Of a stretch of 64,000 bases of DNA, positions 53,767 to 62,782 are shown one piece after another. The stretch's first letter is position 1; each line of letters starts with the position of its first letter. The stretch is from Luteococcus sp038433155. GTDB lineage: Bacteria > Actinomycetota > Actinomycetes > Propionibacteriales > Propionibacteriaceae. The stretch is from the NCBI RefSeq assembly GCF_038433155.1, contig NZ_JBCDMW010000019.1, positions 124,001-188,000 of the forward strand, read 5' to 3'. The notes under the pieces are model-generated. The model was given only the letters and a program-made list of their open reading frames with translations, was not told where the DNA came from and ran no database searches. Both the position numbers and the translations under genes were made by a program.

Positions 53767-55002
53767 GTGCGAAAGTTGGCTGGGCTACACCGCGTGGTGG
53801 GCTTCGGAGCCTCGATGGCCCTGCTCGCCATCGCGTCCCTGCTGCTCATCCCGGTGATGATGAAGGCCTCCGGCTCCGTGGCCTGGGGTGCCGTGGCGCT
53901 GGGACAGTCGCTGGGCGGTGTGGGCTCCGTCGTGGTGGGCTATGGCTGGAACATGGCCGGGCCGGCCCAACTTGCGGGGGCCAACCCCACCGAGGCGCGC
54001 CGACAGTTCATCGAATCGCTGGTCGCCCGGCTGGTCCTCTTCCTGCCGGTGTGCGCCGTCGTGGTGATCGCCTCGATGCTGAGCGCCCAGCCCGGCCACG
54101 GTGGCCTCGCCGCCCTGGGTGCCGTGTCCTCGGCCACCGTGGGGCTGTCGGCCAACTGGTTCTTCGTCGGCGCGGTCCAGCCCTGGACTCTGCTGGCCAC
54201 CGAGACCATCCCGCGCGTGCTCGGCACGGTCCTGGGCATGGCGCTGATGCTGCTGGGCGGCTCCGCCATGGTGGGCGTCGCTGGTCAGTTGATGGGCATG
54301 GTCCTGGCCGTGGCCGTGAGCACCGTCTGGGTCCTGCATCGGCTCCGCCAGCAGGGCGCGACGGCGTCGGCCACGCGTCCCGTGCGGCAGGTGCTGGTGG
54401 CCCAACGCGACGGAGTGGTGGCCAGCGTGGCGGGATCCTTGATGAGCGCCCTGCCGATCGTGATCGTGGCACACGCCAACCCGGCGGCCCAGCCCATGTT
54501 CGCCTTCGTGGACAAGCTGCAGCGCCAGATGTCGGTTGCCCTGACACCCTTCGTGACGGCCCTCCAGGGCTGGGTTCCCCGGGGCGACCGGGTGGCCCGA
54601 GGCCGCAAGACGCTGTGGGCTGGTCTGGGCCTGTGCACCCTGTTGAGCCTGTTCATCTTCGGCCTGGCACCCTTGCTCACCCGGGTGCTGGGTGGCGGTG
54701 TGATCACCACCAGCTGGCCCCTGAACGCGGCCATGGCAGTCTTCGTCGGCCTGGGCACCTATGAGTTGATGCTCTCCCACGTGGTCCTGTCCACCTTCCA
54801 GCGCCTCCGCTTCGTGGCAACCGCCACCCTGACCACCGGCATCGCCAGCCTGGTGGCGATCGCACCGGCAGCTATCCGCTGGCAGGCGGGTGGCGCCCTG
54901 GTTGCCGTCCTCGCCGGGCTGGCACTGCGGGCGGTGGTCGAGGTGGTCGAGAGCGTGCGGGCGTTGGGCCGGGCCGAGGCCTCCTCCAACGAAGCCGGGT
55001 GA
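53767..55002 (+). CDS. Wzx-like polysaccharide flippase (MOP superfamily)
   Basis: The 411-residue protein has about 12 helices. The first, VVGFGASMALLAIASLLLIP, and the paired basic loops (RRQFIESLVARLV, LQRQMSVALTPF) fit Wzx/PST transporters, which move lipid-linked repeat units across the membrane. GGGAGGGA lies before the GTG at 53767. The next gene is a lipoprotein 4 bp on, so both are in one transcript. No other flippase is seen in the window apart from the GtrA fusion. Confidence 0.82.
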   Translation: MRKLAGLHRVVGFGASMALLAIASLLLIPVMMKASGSVAWGAVALGQSLGGVGSVVVGYGWNMAGPAQLAGANPTEARRQFIESLVARLVLFLPVCAVVVIASMLSAQPGHGGLAALGAVSSATVGLSANWFFVGAVQPWTLLATETIPRVLGTVLGMALMLLGGSAMVGVAGQLMGMVLAVAVSTVWVLHRLRQQGATASATRPVRQVLVAQRDGVVASVAGSLMSALPIVIVAHANPAAQPMFAFVDKLQRQMSVALTPFVTALQGWVPRGDRVARGRKTLWAGLGLCTLLSLFIFGLAPLLTRVLGGGVITTSWPLNAAMAVFVGLGTYELMLSHVVLSTFQRLRFVATATLTTGIASLVAIAPAAIRWQAGGALVAVLAGLALRAVVEVVESVRALGRAEASSNEAG

Positions 55003-55006
55003 CGAG

Positions 55007-56152
55007 ATGTCCAGGCGTTGTTGGCCGGCGGCTTTCCTGCTGGCTGCACTGCTGACGGGCTGCCAGGAGGAGCCCGCCCGAACGGTGAGCCTGACCGACG
55101 TCGGCGCCCGCTGTGACGCCCGCAGCAATGACCGTCCGGCGCTGGCCCGGGCACTGTCCCAACTGGGGACCACGGGCGGGACCGTCCTGCTCCCGGCCGG
55201 CCGCACCTGCGTGGTGCTGCCCGAGGGGGACGGTGCCACCCTGGAGCTGCCCACCGGGACGACCATCCGGGGCGAGGGTGAGGGGGCCCGGTTGTTGCTC
55301 CGAGACGGTCCGGGACGGCCCCCGACCGGCTTGTTCAGCGTGGAGGGGAACGACGTCGAGCTGCACCGGCTGGAGCTGGTCAGCCAGACCGAGGCGCCTT
55401 CCACCCTGCTGACGCTGCGAGGGGGCGAGCGCACCAGGCTCTTCGGTGTGACCCTTCGCAGCCAGCCCCGGGGCGAGGGCGGGGGTGAGAACCATGGCCT
55501 GCGCCTCACCGGCCCGGGCCCGATCCGCTCGTTGCGGATCGAGGAATCGACCCTGACCGACCTCGACTACGCGCTCTACCTGTCCAATCAGGACCGCCTG
55601 GAGGTCTCGGGGCTGGCCATCGAACGGACCACCTTCGCGCGCAACCGGGCCGACGACATCGAGCTGAATGCCCCTTCGGCGCGGCTCTTTGACGTCTCCA
55701 TCGCGGGCTGCACCTTCCGGGACAACCGCTACGGCTCACCGCAGGCCGCCGCCGGCTTCGGGATCGGGTTGGCGAATGCAGCCGACGTACGCATCACCAA
55801 CAACAGTTTCACCAGGTACCAGTTCTCACCCGTCCACATCGAGGACCGCTCCCGCAACGTCCGGCTGGAGCGCAACAGCTTCACCCAGGCGGCCACCGGC
55901 ACCGGGAGTCAAGGCCTGGTCACCATCCTGAGCGGCTCCTCCGGGGTGGAGCTGGTGGGCAACCGCTTCGACCTGCGGGCGCACCGGCGAGCGACCCCCG
56001 CGGTGCTGGTGACCTCCGGTGCCCCGGCAGCGCCGGAACCGCGCGGGGTCACGCTGCGGGAGAACCACTACCTGCTGGGATCCCACGGGTTGGAGGTGAC
56101 CAACGCAACCCAGACTCCGGCCCTGCGCGCCGGGGAACGGGTGAGCCGGTGA
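55007..56152 (+). CDS. Right-handed beta-helix lipoprotein
   Basis: The 381-residue protein has a lipoprotein signal (LLAALLTGC, Cys19 lipidated). Most of the rest is a parallel beta-helix with turns such as IERTTFARNRADDIELNAPS, AGCTFRDNRYGSPQAA and SPVHIEDRSRNVRLERNSF. It lacks the CBM-like domain of the 46606 paralogue but shares its N(R/H)ADD(I/L)E(L/F)N and PVHIEDRS blocks. It is coupled to the flippase gene and overlaps the convergent polymerase gene by 104 bp. A surface-bound role in trimming or holding the polymer is inferred. Confidence 0.78.
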   Translation: MSRRCWPAAFLLAALLTGCQEEPARTVSLTDVGARCDARSNDRPALARALSQLGTTGGTVLLPAGRTCVVLPEGDGATLELPTGTTIRGEGEGARLLLRDGPGRPPTGLFSVEGNDVELHRLELVSQTEAPSTLLTLRGGERTRLFGVTLRSQPRGEGGGENHGLRLTGPGPIRSLRIEESTLTDLDYALYLSNQDRLEVSGLAIERTTFARNRADDIELNAPSARLFDVSIAGCTFRDNRYGSPQAAAGFGIGLANAADVRITNNSFTRYQFSPVHIEDRSRNVRLERNSFTQAATGTGSQGLVTILSGSSGVELVGNRFDLRAHRRATPAVLVTSGAPAAPEPRGVTLRENHYLLGSHGLEVTNATQTPALRAGERVSR

Positions 56153-57455
56153 GCTCTTTCCCGTGACGCGCGTGCAGCACGCCCAGGGCCATCGCCGTCA
56201 GGGGGGACGCGAAGACCATCGTGGCCGCCGGCAGCGCCAGCACCACGCCGGCGGCGAACAGCATGGCCAGCAAGATCCGGAAGGGGTCGGGCCGCCGGGC
56301 CGCCAGCACGTGCGCGCACTCCCACAGGCCAAGGCCAATCACTACCCCAAAGGACAGCAGCCCCAGAAAGCCCAGCTTGAGCAGCAGCCAGGACGTCAGG
56401 AAGTGGACATCGTCCACCGCCGGGAGGTAACGCCCCGACGCGAGCAGGGTGAGGTAGTCCGGGCTGGCGCTGAGGTCCACCGTCCCCCCGGGCCCCAGAC
56501 CCAACCAGTAGGAGACGCCGTCGGCATGCAGCAGCTCCAGCACCTGATGGGTCTCGTAGCCGCGGTGGGCCAGGGTCACGTCGCTGACCCCGCCGAAGCG
56601 ACCACGCATCAACCTGAGCAGCCCGCTGCCGGGCGCCATGAGCACCAGGGCCGCCAGGGCCGCCAACACCAGGGGGAGCCGGGCCCACAGTGGCATCAGC
56701 GCCAGCGCCACCAGTGCCACGCAGACCGCGAACTGCCCCTTCACCGCGGAACTGCCGAAGGGATCGGCGAACAGTTGCTGCAGGCCCCACGCGACCACGC
56801 CACCCGCAACCACGCCCAGCAACCAGCGCCGGGTGCGCAGGGCCAGATAGAGGATCGCCAGCAGGGTGGGGAAGGCCACGGAGAGGAAGACCCCCACGGA
56901 CTGTCTGGACCACAACTCGAACAGCGTGAGGGGAACCAGCATCAGCCAGATCACCCGCTCCTGGCCGGGCGTCCACGACGCCGCCTGGGCACCGACGGCG
57001 ACGAACAACAGGAAGCCGGCCAGCAGCAGGAAGCCCTGCACCCAGTTGCCGAGCTGGAAGGACTGGCGGGGCAGCAGGACCTGGGCCAGGGTGCTGGCCA
57101 CCAGGGAGCCCAGCAGCAGCCACCATGCCCAGGGAACGGAGCGCAGCCGCGGCCCCTCGCTACCAACCCAGAGCAGGGCCAGGGCGAACAGCAGGTACAT
57201 CAACGGCAGGGCGATCCGCTTGACTGCCCCGAAGACCGCGAAGGATTGCTCGGCCGGGAAGACCAGCAGGAAGCTGAACTGGATGACCAGGCAGGCCCCG
57301 GCGCCCAGGGCCAGCACCAGGACCAGGCGCCCGGTGGGGGTCTGCCAGCCATCGGCCATCAGCCGCAGCCACGGGCGCATGGCCCACAGGAGAGCGAGCA
57401 CGGCCGGCGCAAGCACGACGGCCACCGCGCCGGCCGCCAGCAGCAGTCCGTTCAC
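56049..57455 (-). CDS. Second Wzy-like polymerase/membrane protein
   Basis: The 468-residue protein has about 11 helices and a loop near 285-330 (MRGRFGGVSDVTLAHRGYET, SYWLGLGPGGTVDL, DDVHFLTSWLLLKLGFLGLL) that resembles the ligase/polymerase loop in layout. Overall similarity to Wzy families is weak by eye. Its GTG overlaps the Wzz-like gene (GTGA), the same pairing as at 43061-45042. Its last 104 bp overlap the convergent lipoprotein gene, so the final residues (GPESGLRWSPPTRGI) lie antisense to it. A polymerase role is inferred from position and topology. Confidence 0.65.
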   Translation of the reverse strand: MNGLLLAAGAVAVVLAPAVLALLWAMRPWLRLMADGWQTPTGRLVLVLALGAGACLVIQFSFLLVFPAEQSFAVFGAVKRIALPLMYLLFALALLWVGSEGPRLRSVPWAWWLLLGSLVASTLAQVLLPRQSFQLGNWVQGFLLLAGFLLFVAVGAQAASWTPGQERVIWLMLVPLTLFELWSRQSVGVFLSVAFPTLLAILYLALRTRRWLLGVVAGGVVAWGLQQLFADPFGSSAVKGQFAVCVALVALALMPLWARLPLVLAALAALVLMAPGSGLLRLMRGRFGGVSDVTLAHRGYETHQVLELLHADGVSYWLGLGPGGTVDLSASPDYLTLLASGRYLPAVDDVHFLTSWLLLKLGFLGLLSFGVVIGLGLWECAHVLAARRPDPFRILLAMLFAAGVVLALPAATMVFASPLTAMALGVLHARHGKELTGSPVPRRAGPESGLRWSPPTRGIPAGSGSPAA

Positions 57456-58066
57456 GGATGCTGATGCCGCCGCACGCCCAGCAGGACCATGCCGACCACG
57501 AAGCCGGAGGCCGCACCGAGCAGACTCAGCAGCAGGATGAGGACCGGGCCGGTGGGCTGGTCCGCGCCGCCGGGCAGGGTGGCGCTGCCGATCGGCTTGA
57601 CCACCACCAGGGGTTGCTTGCTGGAGGCCGTTTCCAGTTCCAGGCTGGTCTTCTCCACCTGCTTCATCCAGGCATTGGCCAGGGCCTGGGCAGCCAGCGG
57701 GGAGTCTGCCTGGGCGGTGACCGTCAGCGTGGGCACCAGGGCCCCGGGATCGATCTGCACCTTGCCGAGCAATTGCGCGGGATCGGGTTCCCCGGGCATC
57801 ATCCGGCTGACCTCCTGGGCAACGGCCAGGGACTCCCCCACCACCGCGAAGGTCTGGGAACGCGACAGGGCCAGTTCCTGGCCGGCATTGGCCGTCGCGG
57901 GATCCTTGCCGGCATTCGCCACCACCAGCCCGATGGCCGTCGACGTGTACTTCGTGGGCAGGGCGAAGCTGGCCGCGACGCCGATCAGGGCACCCAGCAC
58001 GGCACCGATCAGCGCCGGCAACAGCCCCTTTCGGAGCCGCTGCCCAAAGGTCTGCTCTAGAAACAT
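57452..58066 (-). CDS. Wzz-like chain-length protein
   Basis: The 204-residue protein has two helices (about 20-38 and 175-195) flanking an extracytoplasmic domain that begins PTKYTSTAIGLVVANAGKD. A proline/glycine segment precedes helix 2 (PIGSATLPGGADQPTGPVL), the Wzz hallmark. AAGGG precedes ATG 58066. It is coupled to the second polymerase-like gene. There is no tyrosine-kinase domain. It is the best Wzz match of the three such proteins in this window. Confidence 0.82.
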   Translation of the reverse strand: MFLEQTFGQRLRKGLLPALIGAVLGALIGVAASFALPTKYTSTAIGLVVANAGKDPATANAGQELALSRSQTFAVVGESLAVAQEVSRMMPGEPDPAQLLGKVQIDPGALVPTLTVTAQADSPLAAQALANAWMKQVEKTSLELETASSKQPLVVVKPIGSATLPGGADQPTGPVLILLLSLLGAASGFVVGMVLLGVRRHQHP

Positions 58067-58135
58067 GGAAACCCTTACCCCTTGTGATGTCCCCCGCCGC
58101 ACCGGCTTGGCCAGCTTACCGACCGATCCTGAGAG

Positions 58136-59020
58136 TCAGATTTCCAGAATTCGCACGGGTGAGAGCCGGCGACCCACCAGGTCACGCAACGCCAACAGCT
58201 CACCGCGCAGCCGGGCCCGCCTGGTCACAGCGTCCTGCCCGAACAGCCCCCGCAGGTTTCCGACCGTCGGACGCCCCACCAGGCGGATCACGTCGCGCCA
58301 CTGCAGGCTGCCCTTGCGGCGCAGGTAGACCGGGTTGGCCACGCAGCTGTAGCCGAAGCGCAGATGTTGTTCCCGCCCCCCGGACGCATTTCCCTGGTGC
58401 GCCACCACGCACCGCGGGTCGTGGACGACCCTGCCCTGCCGCTCCAACCGCCGGGCCAGGTCAAGGTCCTCCAGCCACGAATAGGCTGGCAATTGTTCGT
58501 CGAAGGGGTTTGACCGGGCGGCACCGCTGCGCACGGCCATGTTGCAGCCGTACAGCTCCCGGCTGGGGCGCACCTCCACCAGGTCCTCACCATGACTGTC
58601 CACCAGGGCCGCCGTCAGTTCCTCTTCGCTCAACTCCCGGTGCTCGGCCGCCCCGTCACGAGCCATTCGACCGGTCAGCGCGACGACATCTGGGGCTTGC
58701 GCGAAGGCCTGGGCGACGGCCTCGACGTAGTCCTCCCGGGGCACCGAGTCATCGTCCAGGAAGACGACGACGTCGATCTCCGGACGCAGGGCGGCCACAC
58801 CGGCATTGCGTTGGGCCGAGGCACCACGGCTGCCGACCACCAGCTGCACTCCGGCATCGTGCTGGACCTCCTCCGGAATCCCGCGCAGGTCCGGCACGGA
58901 AATCACCAGTTGGTCCAGCGGCTGGGTCTGGTGTCGCAGCGCCCGGACCACCCGGGCGAGCGCGTCGGGCCGGTTGACGGACGGCACGACGGCGCCAACC
59001 TTCATGTGGGTGGAATTCAT
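58136..59020 (-). CDS. GT2 family glycosyltransferase
   Basis: The 294-residue GT-A protein has AVVPSVNRPDALARVVRAL, LVVGSRGASAQRNAGVAAL, the DXD region VVFLDDDSVP, LYGCNMAVRSGAARSNPFDE, and the ED catalytic block YSWLEDLDLARRLERQG. Its start overlaps the stop of the GT87-like gene (ATGA). It is a typical sugar transferase of capsule loci; the donor is unknown. It lies 69 bp upstream of the wzz-wzy pair on the same strand. Confidence 0.83.
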   Translation of the reverse strand: MNSTHMKVGAVVPSVNRPDALARVVRALRHQTQPLDQLVISVPDLRGIPEEVQHDAGVQLVVGSRGASAQRNAGVAALRPEIDVVVFLDDDSVPREDYVEAVAQAFAQAPDVVALTGRMARDGAAEHRELSEEELTAALVDSHGEDLVEVRPSRELYGCNMAVRSGAARSNPFDEQLPAYSWLEDLDLARRLERQGRVVHDPRCVVAHQGNASGGREQHLRFGYSCVANPVYLRRKGSLQWRDVIRLVGRPTVGNLRGLFGQDAVTRRARLRGELLALRDLVGRRLSPVRILEI

Positions 59021-60258
59021 TGATCCAGCCTAGTGCCACGAGGAATCCGCCGGATCGTGCGGAACTCGGTCAGCGCCCAGCCCAGTGCCCCGAGGAAGGC
59101 CAGCTGAACCGCCATTGCCTGCACCCGGTTGTACTCCCCTCCCACCAGCGCATGACCGGGCAGGAGGCCGACGACTGCCAGGAAGAGGGCGATGGCCAAC
59201 GCCCACCGCCCCCCACGCCGATCGACCACCACCCACACCACCAGGGGCGCCAGCAGTGCCAGGTCGTAGTGGATGTGGGGAAAGGTGACCAGCAGGGCCA
59301 GGCCCACCAGCAACGTGGCGGGGGCCGGGCTTCGCTCCGACACGGTCATGGCCAGCCGGGCCGTCAGCGCCAGCACCGCCGCGCCCGCCAGCAGCCCCAC
59401 CGCTCCACTGGGTGGCGCCCCCCAGAGGGTGAGCTGCGCCACCGTGTCCACGCGCCCCTGCAGCGGCTCCAGGTCCGTTCGGGTTGACAGCTGGGAGGCA
59501 CTGGCCAGCACCGTCCGCAGCAAGGCCGGCAGACCACCCTCCAGCTGGACCAGCCGGCCGATCATGGGCAGGCTGGCCACCACGGCCATCATGGTCCCCC
59601 CGAGCACCCGCCGCCACTGCCCACGGCACAGCAGCACCACCACGACGGGGATGCCGAACTGGGGTTTCACCCAGGCCAGGGCAACCCATGGAGCCAGCCA
59701 CCGGTCCCGATCCGCAGGCAGAATGGCCAGCAGGGTGACCAGGCTCGCCAGCGCCCCCACATTGCCCAGGCCCTGACCAAAGGTGGTCGGGCGCCAGAGC
59801 CACTGGGCACAGATCATCCCGGCTGCCAGCAGGACCGGTGACCATGTTCCGGCCCCCAGTTGCCGAATGCGGGCACTCACGCCCACGACGCAGGCCGACA
59901 CACACCCGGCCAGCACCCAGGACCAGACCAGGGTCGCCCGGTCCCACGGCAGGTCTGCCAACGGCTTGGTGACGGTCAACCACCACGGCATGTAGGGGTC
60001 GAACTCCTGGGCATGGGGGAAGGCCGTCGTGTAGGCGTCGACCCGGTAGGGGTCGATCCCCCGCGCCAGGGCACGCGCGGGCAGGGTCACCGTGTCCCGG
60101 AGGTCCGTCATGCCCGGATTGGGATAGGGGTAGCGAGCATCCTCCGGTGCCCTGAGCTGCCAGGCCACCAGGGCGTACCTGCCCGTCAGGAAGGCCGCGA
60201 GGAAAACCCCGACAGCGGCCAGACCTGTTCGGAATCGCCCGCCCCCAGTTGTCGTCAT
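59017..60258 (-). CDS. GT87/GT-C-like membrane glycosyltransferase
   Basis: The 413-residue protein has about ten helices. A first outer loop carries acidic residues (RYPYPNPGMTDLRDTVTLP, GIDPYRVDAYTT), and later come WRPTTFGQGLGNVGAL and PWVALAWVKPQFGIPVVVVL. This is the DUF2029/GT87 plan, used by polyprenyl-phosphate-mannose-dependent transferases. ATG 60258 has AAGGA eight bases upstream; GTG 60261 is an alternative. It is the first gene of the minus-strand group and diverges from the FAD oxidoreductase. Confidence 0.75.
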   Translation of the reverse strand: MTTTGGGRFRTGLAAVGVFLAAFLTGRYALVAWQLRAPEDARYPYPNPGMTDLRDTVTLPARALARGIDPYRVDAYTTAFPHAQEFDPYMPWWLTVTKPLADLPWDRATLVWSWVLAGCVSACVVGVSARIRQLGAGTWSPVLLAAGMICAQWLWRPTTFGQGLGNVGALASLVTLLAILPADRDRWLAPWVALAWVKPQFGIPVVVVLLCRGQWRRVLGGTMMAVVASLPMIGRLVQLEGGLPALLRTVLASASQLSTRTDLEPLQGRVDTVAQLTLWGAPPSGAVGLLAGAAVLALTARLAMTVSERSPAPATLLVGLALLVTFPHIHYDLALLAPLVVWVVVDRRGGRWALAIALFLAVVGLLPGHALVGGEYNRVQAMAVQLAFLGALGWALTEFRTIRRIPRGTRLDQ

Positions 60259-60327
60259 CACCGGATCCTTGCTCGAGTGCGTTGGTCACATCGTCGCATG
60301 GCCCGGCTCTCCCCCTAGGCTGGCGCC

Positions 60328-61626
60328 GTGAACCATCAGCACTCGATCGTGATTGGCGGCGGCGCCACCGGGGGCCTGCTCGCGCTGCGCAGCGCCCAGG
60401 CGGGCCACCGGGTCACCCTGATCGACCCGAATCCCACCCTCGGCGGGCTGACCGCCACCGAGCGCTTCACCGTGAACGGCCAGAGCTTCGACGTCGACCG
60501 GTTCTACCACGTGATCCTGGAGTCCGACGAGCGGGTGCTGGCCCTGTTGGACGAGCTCGGCCTGACCGACACGGTGGGCTGGACCTCCGCCCCGGCCGAG
60601 ATCATCGCCAGGAGTGTGCGATACCCGGCCACCAGTCTGGTGGACATGGTCAGGTTGCCCATGCTCAAGGCCACGGATCGGGCTCGGATCGGTGCATCCA
60701 TCGCCGCCTCCCTGGCCCTTCCGATGCCGCTGGCCAACCGGATGACCAGCGTCGAGTGGCTGCGACGCACCGCCGGCGGCAGCGCCCTGGAGTCCTTCTG
60801 GTGGCCCATCCTGCGGGCCAAGCTCGGCACCCAGGCGGACCGCGTCTCGGCGGCCTTCCTGGTGGGCACCTTCCGTCGGCTGGTCCGGGCCAAACTGAAG
60901 GGTTCCGGAGACCGGTTCGGGGTGCTGCCGAATGGCTACGGCCCCGTCTTCGACGCGCTGGCAACTCGAATCGGCGAGCTGGGTGGCGAGATCCGCACCA
61001 CGATGTCGGTGGAGCGGGTGGTCCGGGAGGCCGACGGCCTGACGGTGCAGTTGAATGACGGCAGCAGTCTGCAGGCCGACCGGGTCTTCGTCACCACCCC
61101 CGGGCCGGTGACCGCCCGGCTGCTCCCCCAACTCACCGCGGCGGAGCGGGCCCAGCTGACGGCAGCGCCCTACCTAGGGGTGGTCTGCGGCAGCTTCCTG
61201 CTGGAGCAGCCGCCGAATGACTCCTACATCACCTATCTGGTGGACGACGTCCAACTGACCGGGGTGATCGGCATGCACGCCCTGCTGCCCCCGGAGCACA
61301 CAGGTGGCGCGAGTCTGGTCTACCTGCCGCACTACTGCTCCCCGGACGACGAGTGGTTCGCGCTGACCGATGACCAGGTCCGGGACCGGATGCTGGCCGG
61401 CCTGCGTCAGGCCTTCCCCGACTTCGAACCCACGGTCCTGGCCAGCAGCATCAACCGGGCACGTCACGTGGTCCCGCTGCCGGTGCCGGGCGCCGAGTCC
61501 CCGCTGCCCTTCCAGACCTCGATCCAAGGAGTGACGGTGGTCTGCACCGCCCAGTCCACTTCCGGGACCCTCAATGTGGAGTCATCGCTCGACCTGGCCG
61601 AACGCGGACTGGAGACCACGACATGA
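60328..61626 (+). CDS. FAD-dependent oxidoreductase (protoporphyrinogen-oxidase-like, polysaccharide-locus type)
   Basis: The 432-residue flavoprotein has the dinucleotide fold VIGGGATGGLLALRSAQAGH, LIDPNPTLGG with the next strand, and a C-terminal FAD contact region (VVCTAQSTSGTLNVESSLDL). It resembles the amine-oxidase/PPO-like proteins found in polysaccharide loci, including UDP-galactopyranose-mutase relatives. The enzyme may alter a sugar or lipid intermediate. TAGGCT lies six bases before GTG 60328 (leaderless pattern). Its stop overlaps the ATP-grasp start, so the two function together. Confidence 0.78.
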   Translation: MNHQHSIVIGGGATGGLLALRSAQAGHRVTLIDPNPTLGGLTATERFTVNGQSFDVDRFYHVILESDERVLALLDELGLTDTVGWTSAPAEIIARSVRYPATSLVDMVRLPMLKATDRARIGASIAASLALPMPLANRMTSVEWLRRTAGGSALESFWWPILRAKLGTQADRVSAAFLVGTFRRLVRAKLKGSGDRFGVLPNGYGPVFDALATRIGELGGEIRTTMSVERVVREADGLTVQLNDGSSLQADRVFVTTPGPVTARLLPQLTAAERAQLTAAPYLGVVCGSFLLEQPPNDSYITYLVDDVQLTGVIGMHALLPPEHTGGASLVYLPHYCSPDDEWFALTDDQVRDRMLAGLRQAFPDFEPTVLASSINRARHVVPLPVPGAESPLPFQTSIQGVTVVCTAQSTSGTLNVESSLDLAERGLETTT

Positions 61627-62741
61627 GCCGCGACACCGTGGTCTTCGTCGGCACGGGGCTGGTGGCCTTCGAACAGACCTGCGCCGTGCTGCAGCGCAAG
61701 GGCGTACGGACCGTGTGGATCGGTTACCCCTATTCCCCGGTCCGACGGCTCCGCAGCCGGCTGTTCACGCCCGTCGCCAATGCCACCTCCCCGCAGGAGC
61801 TGACCGAGGTGGTTCGCCGGATCGGGCCGGAACGGCTCCTGGACCTGCAGGCCTCCGAGTTCGTCCTGGCCGAGGTGCTGGACACCGTGCTCACCCTGCC
61901 GATCGCTGGGGAGCTGGCCGACGAGCTGCGTCGCCGCCGGCAGTGGGTGGACAAGCTGTGGGCGATGGACCGGTTGGCGGAGGCGGGCATCCCGGTGCCC
62001 CGCCACAGCGCCGAGCCCGACCCGCAACGGCTGGCCGCCGAGCTGGGCCTGCCCCTGGTGGTGAAGGGCCGGATGGGCAATGGCGGGGAGTCGGTGCGGA
62101 TCTGCCATGACGTCACCCAGATCAGTCAGGCTCAGGCCGACTTCGCCAAGGACGGCGGGGTCTATGCGGAGGAGTTCTGCCCCGGTGACGACGGCCTGTG
62201 CTACGCCGCCTGCTACCGGCCCGACGGCGAGATCCTGCTGGACGGGGTCTACCGAGGGGTGCGCAGCGAGGGCGCCACCAGCCAGTTCGGGGAGCTGGGC
62301 CCCCTGGACCAGACCCTGACGCTGGACGATCCCGAGGTGCTGGCGGTGGGCCGACGGGTGGTGGCCACCCTGGGCGGTGCCGGGCTGGTGAACCTGGACC
62401 TGATCCGCACCGAGCGCGGCCTGCGGGTGATCGACGTGAACCAGCGCCCCTGGGGATCGATCGTCTCGCTGCGTGCCGCCGGTACGGACTTCGTCGCGGC
62501 GATGCTGGCCGCCCTGCGGGGCGAGTCCTTCACCCCGACGACGGTTCCCGCCGGGCACCGGGTGCGCACCTTCGCCATCACCTCGATCAACACCGGCTTC
62601 ACCCAGCCGCTGACCGGGCTCAAGGAGTTCGTCGCCGACGCCCGCCAGCATCTGCCATGGACCGGGCCGCGCTACCTGGTGGCCGAATGGGTGCGGGCGA
62701 CCGCATTGGTCGCTCGGGACCGGCTGCGCACCCTTCGCTGA
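61623..62741 (+). CDS. ATP-grasp domain protein of the polysaccharide locus
   Basis: The 372-residue protein has an N-terminal Rossmann-like part, then ATP-grasp elements: LPLVVKGRMGNGGESVRIC (ATP-binding lysine and glycine loop), VYAEEFCPGDDGLCYAACYR, and LVNLDLIRTERGLRVIDVNQ with RPWGSI (metal-binding acidic residues and asparagine). ATP-grasp enzymes join a carboxylate to an amine or thiol, so this could add an amino acid to a uronic acid or similar. It is coupled by ATGA with the FAD enzyme. The substrate is unknown. Confidence 0.78.
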   Translation: MSRDTVVFVGTGLVAFEQTCAVLQRKGVRTVWIGYPYSPVRRLRSRLFTPVANATSPQELTEVVRRIGPERLLDLQASEFVLAEVLDTVLTLPIAGELADELRRRRQWVDKLWAMDRLAEAGIPVPRHSAEPDPQRLAAELGLPLVVKGRMGNGGESVRICHDVTQISQAQADFAKDGGVYAEEFCPGDDGLCYAACYRPDGEILLDGVYRGVRSEGATSQFGELGPLDQTLTLDDPEVLAVGRRVVATLGGAGLVNLDLIRTERGLRVIDVNQRPWGSIVSLRAAGTDFVAAMLAALRGESFTPTTVPAGHRVRTFAITSINTGFTQPLTGLKEFVADARQHLPWTGPRYLVAEWVRATALVARDRLRTLR

Positions 62742-62782
62742 GTAGGCTGACTGGACAGATGCATGACAGCCGGGAGACCCGA

